DNA of 36,262 bases from Yersinia artesiana. GTDB lineage: Bacteria; Pseudomonadota; Gammaproteobacteria; Enterobacterales; Enterobacteriaceae. A program made the translations under genes and the position numbers. Below the pieces are notes generated by a model. The model saw only the letters and a program-made list of their open reading frames with translations. It was not told the DNA's origin and did not search any database. This document shows positions 15,586 to 22,976 of this stretch, one piece after another. Position 1 is the stretch's first letter; each line of letters starts with the position of its first letter. Location of the stretch: positions 1 to 36,262 of the forward strand of contig NZ_CACVAD010000045.1 of NCBI RefSeq assembly GCF_902726545.1, in the 5' to 3' direction.

Positions 15586-16979
15586 AACAGATTTCAACTC
15601 TGACTATCACCGAGATTCAGCAAGCGCTCAATCAGGGTGAATTATCCGCACAAGAAATAGCCTTAAACACGTTGGATACCATCAACGCGGCCAATCCCGC
15701 GATCAATGCTTATACCCATATCACCGCAGACCGGATGCTCAGTGAAGCATATCGGCTGGATACCTTACGCGCCAAAGGACAAGCTCTGCCCGCATTGGCA
15801 GCCATTCCCTATGCGGTAAAAAATCTGTTCGATGTGGCAGGCGAAACCACGCTTGCCGGGGCCAGTTTGTTTTGTGAACGCGCGCCAGCCAGACAAGATG
15901 CGCCGGTTATTTCACGCCTCGCTCAGCAAGGGGCCATGCTGTCCGGCATGCTGAATATGGATGCTTACGCCTATGGTTTTACCACTGAAAACAGCCATTA
16001 CGGTGCCACGCGTAATCCGCGCGATATTAACCGTATTGCCGGTGGCTCCTCCGGTGGATCGGCGGCAGCGGTTGCTGCGGGGCTGGTTAATTTCGCGCTT
16101 GGCAGCGATACCAACGGCTCTATTCGGGTTCCGGCTTCGCTGTGCGGTATTTTCGGGCTGAAACCAACCTTTGGCCGATTATCACGCCGCGGCACTCATC
16201 CATTTGTCGCCAGTTTGGACAGTATCGGCCCGATGACGCGCTGCACGCAAGATTTGGCCGCCGTCTATGATGTGATGCAAGGAACTGATATTCAAGATAG
16301 TTTTCAATCGGATAAACCTGTCTCACCCTGTCTGAATTTACTATCGCGTGGTCAGCAAGGCTTGCGAAGTGCCATTCTGGGTGGGTATTTCCAGCAATGG
16401 TGTGACGATGATGCCAAAGCTGCGGTACAGCTCGTCGCCAAAGGGCTGGAAGCAGTCACCGAAGTCGAGATGCCACAGAGTGATTTGGCCCGCACAGCCG
16501 CATTTATCATCAGTGCTGCCGAAGGCGGAAATCAGTATCTCCCTGCCCTAAGAAAATCGCCACAACGTTTTGAACCGCACTCACGGGAGCGGCTGTTAGC
16601 CGGAGCCATGCTACCAGCAAGTTGGTATATTCAGGCCCAACGTTTCCGCCACCATTTCCGTCAACAAATCCTACCGTTATTTGAACATTGGGATATTTTG
16701 ATTGCGCCCGCAACACCTTGCAGCGCCACACTTATTGGTCAGGAGATGATGCGAATCAATGACACCGATCTTCCCATTCGCGCCAGTATGGGGATGCTAA
16801 CCCAGCCTATTTCGTTCCTCGGCCTGCCAGTGGTCACCGTGCCATTGAGAACGGCTGGTGGCCTGCCAATCGGGGTGCAACTCATTGCCGCACCGTGGCG
16901 CGAAGACCTCTGTTTACGTGCCGCTTATGCATTAGAACAACAAGGATTAGTGAGCGCACCGGTCAGTAGCGTGATTTAG
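15582..16979 (+). CDS. hpxY: AtzE-type amidase
   Basis: 465-residue amidase-signature hydrolase. The Ser-cisSer-Lys triad is visible: Lys80 ([10 protein letters not shown]), Ser156 ([10 protein letters not shown]) and nucleophile Ser180 ([11 protein letters not shown]), with the same spacing as in other family members. It resembles AtzE, which removes a terminal amide nitrogen from 1-carboxybiuret, and GatA. In this operon its likely substrate is a carbamoyl compound such as oxalurate. That assignment is my inference, since published work on hpxWXYZ, as far as I recall, demonstrates only HpxW activity. It overlaps hpxX by 4 bp, indicating equal production with the small subunit. Confidence 0.87.
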   Translation: MKQISTLTITEIQQALNQGELSAQEIALNTLDTINAANPAINAYTHITADRMLSEAYRLDTLRAKGQALPALAAIPYAVKNLFDVAGETTLAGASLFCERAPARQDAPVISRLAQQGAMLSGMLNMDAYAYGFTTENSHYGATRNPRDINRIAGGSSGGSAAAVAAGLVNFALGSDTNGSIRVPASLCGIFGLKPTFGRLSRRGTHPFVASLDSIGPMTRCTQDLAAVYDVMQGTDIQDSFQSDKPVSPCLNLLSRGQQGLRSAILGGYFQQWCDDDAKAAVQLVAKGLEAVTEVEMPQSDLARTAAFIISAAEGGNQYLPALRKSPQRFEPHSRERLLAGAMLPASWYIQAQRFRHHFRQQILPLFEHWDILIAPATPCSATLIGQEMMRINDTDLPIRASMGMLTQPISFLGLPVVTVPLRTAGGLPIGVQLIAAPWREDLCLRAAYALEQQGLVSAPVSSVI

Positions 16980-17006
16980 GAAGCACCTTTCGATGAGAGC
17001 AATAAA

Positions 17007-17393
17007 ATGAAAAATGAATTTATCGATCGCCCAGCGATCCTTGCCCAGGTGAATGAAGCATTTTACCGCTATGAACAGGCGTTGATTAGCAACGATATTC
17101 CGGTATTGGATGAATTGTTTTGGCATGATAGCCGCACTGTGCGCTTTGGTGCGGGAGAGGATCTGTTTGGCATTGATGCCATCAGAGCGTTTCGTCAGAG
17201 CCGACCATCAAAAGGTTTGGATCGTACTTTAGAGAATACGGTGATCACCACTTTTGGTGAGGACATGGCGGTCGCCAGTACCGAATTCTACCGTGAAGGC
17301 ACTGCACGAGTCGGCCGACAGATGCAGACATGGGTTAAGCTGCCCTGCGGCTGGCGGATTGTGGCAGCGCATGTGAGTTTGATTTCGGAGTAA
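17007..17393 (+). CDS. hpxZ: HpxZ/AtzH-family SnoaL-like protein (DUF3225)
   Basis: 128-residue single-domain protein of the NTF2/SnoaL-like cone fold, with RPAILAQVNEAFYRYEQALI, LDELFWHDSRTVRFG, LFGIDAIRAFR and a C-terminal WVKLPCGWRIVAAHVSLI. It resembles AtzH, reported in Pseudomonas sp. ADP as a decarboxylating amidohydrolase of the cyanuric acid route. By analogy it may act on an N-carboxylated product of HpxXY; this is not shown for HpxZ. It is the last gene of hpxWXYZ, 27 bp after hpxY, with only a weak ribosome site (GAGAGC). The hairpin-rich element begins within a few bases of its stop. Confidence 0.85.
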   Translation: MKNEFIDRPAILAQVNEAFYRYEQALISNDIPVLDELFWHDSRTVRFGAGEDLFGIDAIRAFRQSRPSKGLDRTLENTVITTFGEDMAVASTEFYREGTARVGRQMQTWVKLPCGWRIVAAHVSLISE

Positions 17394-17395
17394 AG

Positions 17396-18095
17396 TTTGG
17401 TTTGGTGATCAGGTTCGGTGGTTAAAGCATGGGAGCATTGTTTCGGTTGATAGTCGTTCAGTGACCACTTAATCCCAGTCGCCTCAACCGAGCAGGAGGG
17501 CAAGCCGGCCCTCCTGCACCTGCGGCTTGCGCGAAATATTGCCCTGCGGGTAAACCGCCTGCGTCTTTCGGGCTGACGAGCCAGCGCGATTCGCAATCCA
17601 TGCTCAAGCGCGCTTTTCGCGGGGGTAATTCGTCCCATCCCTGGGACTCACCCCTTCGGGGCCGCTGCCAGCAGCGTTCAAATCTGCTCCCGGCAGATTT
17701 GTCCATGCCCGCTCACTCTACCCTCACTCCTTGTCGGCAATATTCCTGATTGCGCTCAACGTCAAAAGCCAATTCAAAACCATGGTTTTTAGGTTTTGAA
17801 GTTTAAAAGCACATTTGAGCCGCCGAGTGAAGAATGGAGCAAGGGAAATCCGCCATGGACGGCGGATTTAGGCGTCACGCGGAGGGACCCGCGTAAAGCC
17901 GTCCCGACAGCGAAATGATGAGTGAGGGCACCCACGCAGTGGGCAGGCGATACGTGCGAAAGCGCGGGATTCCACAAGGGGGCCGCCGCCCCCTTTGGCG
18001 GTTGGTTCATCGGAGGTAAAGCCTACTCGGTGCTCTAACAACCGAACTAAATCACTTAATCAACCATCAACCATCAACCATCAACCAAACCTACC
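17396..18095. mobile_element. GC-rich hairpin-array element with imperfect terminal inverted repeats
   Basis: About 700 bp without a credible gene. Perfect hairpins: 17492-17517 (10-bp stem GCAGGAGGGC), 17632-17647 (GTCCCA-TCCC-TGGGAC), 17679-17701 (9-bp stem CAAATCTGC), 17773-17800 (TTCAAAACC/GGTTTTGAA), 17846-17869 (9-bp AAATCCGCC), 17877-17894 (ACGCGG/CCGCGT), 17931-17943 (CCCAC/GTGGG), 17953-17966 (CGTGC-GAAA-GCGCG, a GNRA loop) and 17976-17995 (AAGGGGG/CCCCCTT). The ends 17404-17429 and 18031-18056 are inverted repeats with 20 of 26 positions matching. Reading frames of 70-115 codons inside lack ribosome sites. It looks like a non-autonomous element or structured RNA locus; I do not recognise a named family. 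Confidence 0.6.
18060..18086. repeat. 7-bp tandem repeat at the right end of the element
   Basis: Nearly four copies of TCAACCA in tandem, immediately outside the right terminal inverted repeat. Such short tandem arrays change copy number by slippage, so the locus may vary between strains. Confidence 0.8.
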
Positions 18096-18194
18096 CAAAA
18101 CTAAACTGAATTAAAGTGAGGTAACATTTATCTATTGGTTTATCACTCTTATTTATCTAATACTGTCGCTCTTTTCAATTCAGAATAATTCGTT

Positions 18195-19397
18195 ATGACA
18201 CAAAAAACCGAAAACGCCGGTTTAAGCCCAGCATTGATTGTCTTGATGTCGGTCGCTACCGGACTGGCGGTTGCCAGCAACTATTATGCCCAGCCACTGC
18301 TGGAAACCATCGCTCAAGCCTTTAATCTTTCAGTCAATCAGGCCGGTTTCATCGTAACAGCGGCTCAGTTAGGCTACGCTGTGGGGTTAATGTTCCTGGT
18401 TCCTTTGGGGGATATGTTTGAGCGGCGCGGGTTGATTGTCGGCATGACTCTGCTGGCGGCTGGCGGCATGCTGATTACCGCGATGTCGCAAAACCTCACG
18501 ATGATGGTTGTTGGCACCGCCCTCACCGGCTTGTTCTCCGTGGTGGCGCAATTGCTGGTACCCCTAGCCGCCACACTGGCTGCGCCGGAAAAACGCGGCA
18601 AAGTGGTCGGTATTATCATGAGCGGCCTGTTGTTGGGCATTTTACTGGCACGGACGGTGGCGGGCGCCTTGGCCTCTATCGGGGGGTGGCGCACCATTTA
18701 TTGGGTTGCCAGTGTATTGATGATATTCATGGCGTTGATTCTATGGCGCTATCTGCCGCGTTATAAGCAACATTCCGGCCTCAATTATGGCCAGTTGCTC
18801 GGCTCAATATTTTCTTTATTTATCCGCACTCCGGTGCTGCGTACCCGCGCCTTACTGGGGGCACTGTCATTCGCCAACTTTAGTGTCTTGTGGACGTCGA
18901 TGGCTTTCCTGCTGGCTTCGCCCCCTTTTGGCTATTCAGAAGCCACCATCGGGCTATTTGGTTTGGTCGGGGCGGCGGGGGCATTAATGGCCACCAAAGC
19001 GGGTCAACTGGCAGATAAAGGAAAGGCGCGCATCACCACCAGCGTAGGTTTGGTATTATTGCTGTTGTCATGGATCCCAATAGCCCTGGGACAGCATTCA
19101 ATCATTGCGCTAATAGTCGGGATTATCGTGTTAGATCTGGCCGTTCAAGGGGTACATGTCACCAATCAGAGCGTGATATACCGCATGATGCCAGAAGCCA
19201 GAAACCGCTTAACTGCAGGCTATATGACCACTTACTTTATTGGTGGAGCATTAGGTTCCCTGATTTCAGCCGCCGCCTATCAACATGCAGGCTGGTATGG
19301 CGTGGCGCTTGCCGGGCTGGTGCTATGTATCTTGAACATCACCACCTGGTTGGCTGGTAAACGCTTTGATCCCCCAGCCAATCAACCGGTCGAGTGA
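18195..19397 (+). CDS. ygaY: MFS transporter, YgaY family
   Basis: 400-residue major facilitator transporter of the drug/sugar efflux type in the inner membrane, with about 12 hydrophobic segments. The loop between segments 2 and 3 carries the MFS motif as PLGDMFERRGLI, and the N-terminus has GLAVASNYYAQPLLETI, typical of the YgaY/YnfM-like subgroup. The location just ahead of ygaZ-ygaH-mprA-emrAB is the same as in E. coli K-12, where ygaY is broken; here the frame is complete. The ATG at 18195 lacks a clear Shine-Dalgarno sequence. The substrate is unknown. Confidence 0.85.
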   Translation: MTQKTENAGLSPALIVLMSVATGLAVASNYYAQPLLETIAQAFNLSVNQAGFIVTAAQLGYAVGLMFLVPLGDMFERRGLIVGMTLLAAGGMLITAMSQNLTMMVVGTALTGLFSVVAQLLVPLAATLAAPEKRGKVVGIIMSGLLLGILLARTVAGALASIGGWRTIYWVASVLMIFMALILWRYLPRYKQHSGLNYGQLLGSIFSLFIRTPVLRTRALLGALSFANFSVLWTSMAFLLASPPFGYSEATIGLFGLVGAAGALMATKAGQLADKGKARITTSVGLVLLLLSWIPIALGQHSIIALIVGIIVLDLAVQGVHVTNQSVIYRMMPEARNRLTAGYMTTYFIGGALGSLISAAAYQHAGWYGVALAGLVLCILNITTWLAGKRFDPPANQPVE

Positions 19398-19402
19398 TTT
19401 TT

Positions 19403-19420
19403 ATTAGTTAGCTAACTAAT
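19403..19420. promoter_or_regulatory. Perfect 18-bp palindrome after ygaY (MarR/SlyA-like site)
   Basis: ATTAGTTAGCTAACTAAT is a perfect palindrome starting 6 bp past the ygaY stop and about 230 bp upstream of ygaZ. It contains TTAGTTAGCTAA (19404-19415), which matches the SlyA/RovA-type consensus TTAGCAAGCTAA at 10 of 12 positions. It is AT-rich and has no U-tract, so a terminator role is unlikely. Which regulator binds is uncertain; MprA, encoded nearby, is another MarR-family candidate. Confidence 0.45.
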
Positions 19421-19496
19421 AATCAATATGGATATAAATTTGGGATATAGGGTATTAAGACAATTACCACTCTGGTAATGTTACTTAACTTTATCC

Positions 19497-19625
19497 TATA
19501 TCCTAAATAATTCGAGTTGCATGAAGGCGGCAAGAGAGATAATCCCGATGAGCTTAGGGTGTTGTAAGTGATTCGGGTTATTGAGTGCAGCCAGCGCACA
19601 TGTAGCTTGAAGTATGACGAATATA
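19497..19625. repeat. ERIC (IRU) element
   Basis: About 129 bp between ygaY and ygaZ. The core 19535-19582 keeps the ERIC pattern: AATCCCGATGAGCTTA, then GTAAGTGATTCGGGT. The ends are inverted repeats: TATATCCTAAATAATTCGAG at the left matches the complement of the right end near TTGAAGTATGACGAATATA. ERICs are non-autonomous palindromic elements common in yersiniae and can alter transcript stability when transcribed with a neighbouring gene. It lies within the likely 5' region of ygaZ, ending about 28 bp before the start codon. Confidence 0.85.
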
Positions 19626-19652
19626 TAACCCAAATGACCAATAGCTGACCCT

Positions 19653-20426
19653 ATGCAAAGCCAAACCACCGACTCCCCCTCGACGGCCCAGCCGACCGCC
19701 ACTTTTATTGAAGGAATAACCGATAGCCTACCGATTGTTATCGGTTATCTACCTGTCGCTTTTGCCTTTGGTTTGAGTTCGGTAAAACTTGGCTTTACTC
19801 CATGGGAAGCTATTTTCTTTTCTTGCATTATTTATGCCGGAGCCAGCCAATTCGTTATTACCGCCCTGCTCAGTGCGGGGATGTCATTGTGGGTTTCCGC
19901 CTTGACCGTGATGGCGATGGATGTCCGCCATATCTTGTACGGGCCAGCACTGAAACACCGCATTGTCACCAGGTTATCTGGCAAAAAAACAGCACTGTGG
20001 GCCTTTGGTCTGACGGATGAAGTGTTTGCCGCCGCCACAACCAAGCTAATGAAAGATCAACGGCGCTGGAGCGAAAACTGGATGCTTGGCATCGCGTTCA
20101 CCTCTTGGTTGTCTTGGGTGGCTGGCACCGCTATCGGCGCGATGTTTGGTAATGGGCCGTTGGAAAATTACCCGGCGATTGAAGCATCACTCTCCTTTAT
20201 GCTCCCGGCGCTATTCCTCAGCTTCTTATTGGCCTCGTTCAAACGCCAATACAGCCTTACCGTTATTGCTTCACTGACGGGGGCCTTGCTGGGCGTGCTG
20301 CTGTTCTCTATTCCGGTGGCTATTTTGGCCGGTATTGGCGGCGGATGCCTGGCAGCCCTGCTCCAACCCGTCCCCGAGGCCGTCATAGAATTTAACGAGA
20401 GCGATAAAGAGGAGCCGCAGCCATGA
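19653..20426 (+). CDS. ygaZ: AzlC-family branched-chain amino acid exporter, large subunit
   Basis: Inner-membrane large subunit of the YgaZH (AzlCD) exporter, which expels L-valine and related branched-chain amino acids in E. coli. The 257-residue protein has the family pattern: ATFIEGITDSLPIVIGYLPV, FFSCIIYAGASQFVITALL, MAMDVRHILYGPAL, WAFGLTDEVFAAAT and SENWMLGIAFTSWLSW. Several hydrophobic helices are present. It overlaps ygaH by 4 bp (ATGA), so both subunits are made together. No strong Shine-Dalgarno sequence is seen, and an ERIC element lies directly upstream. Confidence 0.93.
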   Translation: MQSQTTDSPSTAQPTATFIEGITDSLPIVIGYLPVAFAFGLSSVKLGFTPWEAIFFSCIIYAGASQFVITALLSAGMSLWVSALTVMAMDVRHILYGPALKHRIVTRLSGKKTALWAFGLTDEVFAAATTKLMKDQRRWSENWMLGIAFTSWLSWVAGTAIGAMFGNGPLENYPAIEASLSFMLPALFLSFLLASFKRQYSLTVIASLTGALLGVLLFSIPVAILAGIGGGCLAALLQPVPEAVIEFNESDKEEPQP

Positions 20427-20764
20427 ATATGGATGTCGTGATCATTGGTTTGGTGGTGGGAACGGTCAATTATCTGTTTCGTTATCTGCCGCTGCGCCTT
20501 GGGCCTGCCCGCAAACAAGCAGGCCTGCAACGAGGTAAAGTCTCCCTGTTGCTAGACAGCATCGGGATCGCCTCTATCTGCGCGTTATTGGTGGTTTCCA
20601 GCACCCCGGAGATAGTGCATAACCCACAGAAATTAATTCCTACACTCATTGGTTTTTTAGTTATCTGCGGATGCTTTTATAAAACCAACAGTATTATCTT
20701 TGCCACGTTACTGGGCGCACTCAGTTACGGTCTGACATTCAAACTACTGATGATTTTGGCATAA
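20423..20764 (+). CDS. ygaH: AzlD-family branched-chain amino acid exporter, small subunit
   Basis: Small inner-membrane partner of YgaZ, 113 residues with about four hydrophobic helices (IIGLVVGTVNYLFRYLPLRLG, SIGIASICALLVVS, LIPTLIGFLVICGCF and IIFATLLGALSYGL). GGAG lies about 9 nt before its ATG inside the ygaZ gene. The order ygaZ-ygaH-mprA matches E. coli. Confidence 0.92.
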   Translation: MNMDVVIIGLVVGTVNYLFRYLPLRLGPARKQAGLQRGKVSLLLDSIGIASICALLVVSSTPEIVHNPQKLIPTLIGFLVICGCFYKTNSIIFATLLGALSYGLTFKLLMILA

Positions 20765-20877
20765 CAATTTGCCTGGATTGTGAACTGAAACACAATATCC
20801 TTACAATTAATAATACTAATTATTCACACACAGTGACTGAATAACACGAATTGCTAAATTTTTCGCTAATTAACCCG

Positions 20878-20906
20878 TTTACATTATTAGTCACTATCGT
20901 TACTGT
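20878..20906 (+). promoter_or_regulatory. Sigma-70 promoter of the mprA operon
   Basis: TTTACA (20878-20883), 17-bp spacer, TACTGT (20901-20906), 29 bp before the mprA ATG. In E. coli MprA represses its own operon until a ligand such as an uncoupler or nalidixic acid releases it; the operator is expected to overlap this promoter. Confidence 0.65.
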
Positions 20907-20935
20907 ACCATTTGAAATTAATGAGGCTCCTTATA

Positions 20936-21448
20936 ATGGAAAGTTCGTTTAGTCCTATAGAACAGATGCTTAATTCTCGTGCCAGACGTCAGAAAGATTT
21001 CCCTTACCAGGAAATTTTGCTGACGCGTTTGTGTATGCATATGCACAGTAAATTGCTGGAAAATCGCAATAAAATGCTGAAAGCACAAGGGATTAACGAG
21101 ACCCTGTTTATGGCGCTAATTACGCTGGAAGCACAAGAGAGCCACAGCATCCAACCGTCCGAATTGAGTGCTGCACTGGGTTCTTCACGCACCAATGCCA
21201 CCCGAATTGCTGACGAGTTAGAAAAGAAAGGCTGGATTGAACGCCGCGAAAGCCACAATGACCGCCGTTGTTTGCATTTACATCTGACCGAGGCGGGTGT
21301 TGAGTTTTTAAATCAGCTACTGCCCCCACAACATAAGTGTCTACATTTTCTTTGGTCAACACTGGACGCCGACGAACAGCAACAGCTTGAAACGCTGACG
21401 CGCAAGTTGTTGACGCGTTTGGACCAAATGGAAATACCGGAACAGTAA
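20936..21448 (+). CDS. mprA: MarR-family repressor of the EmrAB efflux operon
   Basis: Winged-helix MarR-family regulator (MprA/EmrR) of the multidrug efflux operon downstream. I use the ATG at 20936 ([12 protein letters not shown]), which matches the E. coli N-terminus and has GAGG 9 nt upstream; an in-frame TTG at 20912 would add eight residues. The 170-residue protein has the conserved [15 protein letters not shown], the recognition-helix region [19 protein letters not shown] and the wing [13 protein letters not shown]. The C-terminus is slightly shorter than in E. coli (176). It is followed by an outer-membrane factor gene, emrA and emrB in one direction. Confidence 0.94.
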   Translation: MESSFSPIEQMLNSRARRQKDFPYQEILLTRLCMHMHSKLLENRNKMLKAQGINETLFMALITLEAQESHSIQPSELSAALGSSRTNATRIADELEKKGWIERRESHNDRRCLHLHLTEAGVEFLNQLLPPQHKCLHFLWSTLDADEQQQLETLTRKLLTRLDQMEIPEQ

Positions 21449-21495
21449 TTCCACCGGTTCTATCCAGATACATAACTTTATCCAGGTAAATCACT

Positions 21496-22962
21496 ATGTC
21501 ATCCCCACATAGCTGGAGACTCGCGCCCCTGTTCGTCGTGCTCATACTGGCGGGCTGCGCCTCAAGCGATAATATTGCTCCTCAGTCTCAAATGCTGGAT
21601 AACCAACAACTGCAATTGGCGCAACCCAAAGTCAGTTCGTTGACACTCAGCCCTCAGTGGTGGCGGGTACTGGAAGATCCCCAACTTGACGCGTTGATGA
21701 CCAAAAGCTTGCAAACCTCGCCTTCGCTTAAACAAGCGGCGGCGCGGGTGCGTGAAGCACAAAGTGTGATGGGTCAGGCCGATGCAGCGAATGGCCCTAA
21801 TCTCGACCTCTCTGCCAGCAGTAAACGGGAAAAAGTCTCGCAAAATACGCTACAACCGTTCTTGCAGTCTTATCCCGACAAACCCTTGTATGAAACCACC
21901 AATAACCTTGGCCTGAATCTTAGCTATGAGTTTGATTGGTGGGGTAAATACCGCAATCGGGTCAATGCCGCCAATGCGCAAGTTAATGCTGCCCGCGCAG
22001 AACAGCAGCAGGCCGCGCTGACACTGACCAGTTCAGTGGCAGCGGTTTATTACCAATTACAAAGCAATTTTGCCCTGCAAAACGTATTGCAGCAGGAAGT
22101 TGATAATAATGATCGTCTGGCTGAACTGCGCACTAAGCAATATCAGGCGGGCATCTATGGCATTGAAATTCCACAGCAAACACAAGCTCAGGCCGATACA
22201 GCCAAACAACAAATCATTCAACTGCAATCTCAGGGTGAACAACTGAAACATCAGTTGGCAGCGCTGACAGGTCAAGGCCCGAGTGCCACGCAAAATCTGC
22301 GCCAGACGCCATTGCCAGATATCACCCGTCTGGCTCCTAAAGGTGAGCTGACCACGGATTTACTCGGTAAACGGCCGGATATTACGGCTCAGCGCCAACT
22401 GGTTGAATCTTATGACCAGCGGGTTAAAGCAGCACGTAAAGAGTTCTATCCCAGCTTATCCATTACCGGATTTGCCGGTTTCTCTACCACCAACTTTAAG
22501 GGGACTAACCCTAATCTGTTGGAAGCGGCCAGTCAGGCATGGAACTTTGCCCCGGCAATCTCACTGCCCATTTTCCACGCTGGCGCGTTGCGCAGTCAGT
22601 TAGGTGAAGAATCAGCCCTTTATGATGAAGCGGTTGAATCCTACAACCAGACCATTCTCAATGCCGTGCGGGAAACTGCGGATGCCATTACCATCCAACA
22701 AAGCAGCCAACTCCAGCTACAGCAAGCCATATCAGCATCGCAATCCATGCAGAAAGTTTATAACGTCGCCGACGCCCGTTATAAGGCAGGGATTATTGGG
22801 CGCGATGAACTGTTGATTAGCCAGTCGCAATACCTGCAACAACAGCAATCAGAACTCAATGCCAGCAACAACTTATTGCAGGCCAAGATTGGTTTGATCC
22901 GTTCACTCGGGGGTGGCTATCAAGCCCCGGTCAGTGATGGTTCACAAAATAAAACAATATAA
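21496..22962 (+). CDS. NodT-family outer-membrane factor lipoprotein of the EmrAB system
   Basis: 488-residue outer-membrane efflux channel (RND/NodT family, TolC fold). The N-terminus is a lipoprotein signal, RLAPLFVVLILAGC, with the acylated Cys21. The two repeats of the OMF fold are seen in PQWWRVLEDPQLDALM...SPSLKQAAARVREAQ and in LGKRPDITAQRQLVESYDQ...RKEFYPSLSI. Long Gln/Ala-rich helices form the periplasmic tunnel. It lies between mprA (47 bp upstream) and emrA (14 bp downstream), a position without a gene in E. coli, where EmrAB uses TolC. This pump therefore probably has a dedicated exit channel. Confidence 0.88.
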   Translation: MSSPHSWRLAPLFVVLILAGCASSDNIAPQSQMLDNQQLQLAQPKVSSLTLSPQWWRVLEDPQLDALMTKSLQTSPSLKQAAARVREAQSVMGQADAANGPNLDLSASSKREKVSQNTLQPFLQSYPDKPLYETTNNLGLNLSYEFDWWGKYRNRVNAANAQVNAARAEQQQAALTLTSSVAAVYYQLQSNFALQNVLQQEVDNNDRLAELRTKQYQAGIYGIEIPQQTQAQADTAKQQIIQLQSQGEQLKHQLAALTGQGPSATQNLRQTPLPDITRLAPKGELTTDLLGKRPDITAQRQLVESYDQRVKAARKEFYPSLSITGFAGFSTTNFKGTNPNLLEAASQAWNFAPAISLPIFHAGALRSQLGEESALYDEAVESYNQTILNAVRETADAITIQQSSQLQLQQAISASQSMQKVYNVADARYKAGIIGRDELLISQSQYLQQQQSELNASNNLLQAKIGLIRSLGGGYQAPVSDGSQNKTI

Positions 22963-22976
22963 ATGTGGGGAAAACC

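Noticed and set aside
17288-18010. Reading frames of 70-116 codons inside and overlapping the hairpin element (17288-17638, 17458-17706 and 17789-18010, minus strand)
   Set aside because: None has a ribosome binding site, the frames cross perfect hairpins, and the residue composition (Arg/Ala/Gly/Pro-rich) is what GC-rich non-coding DNA gives.
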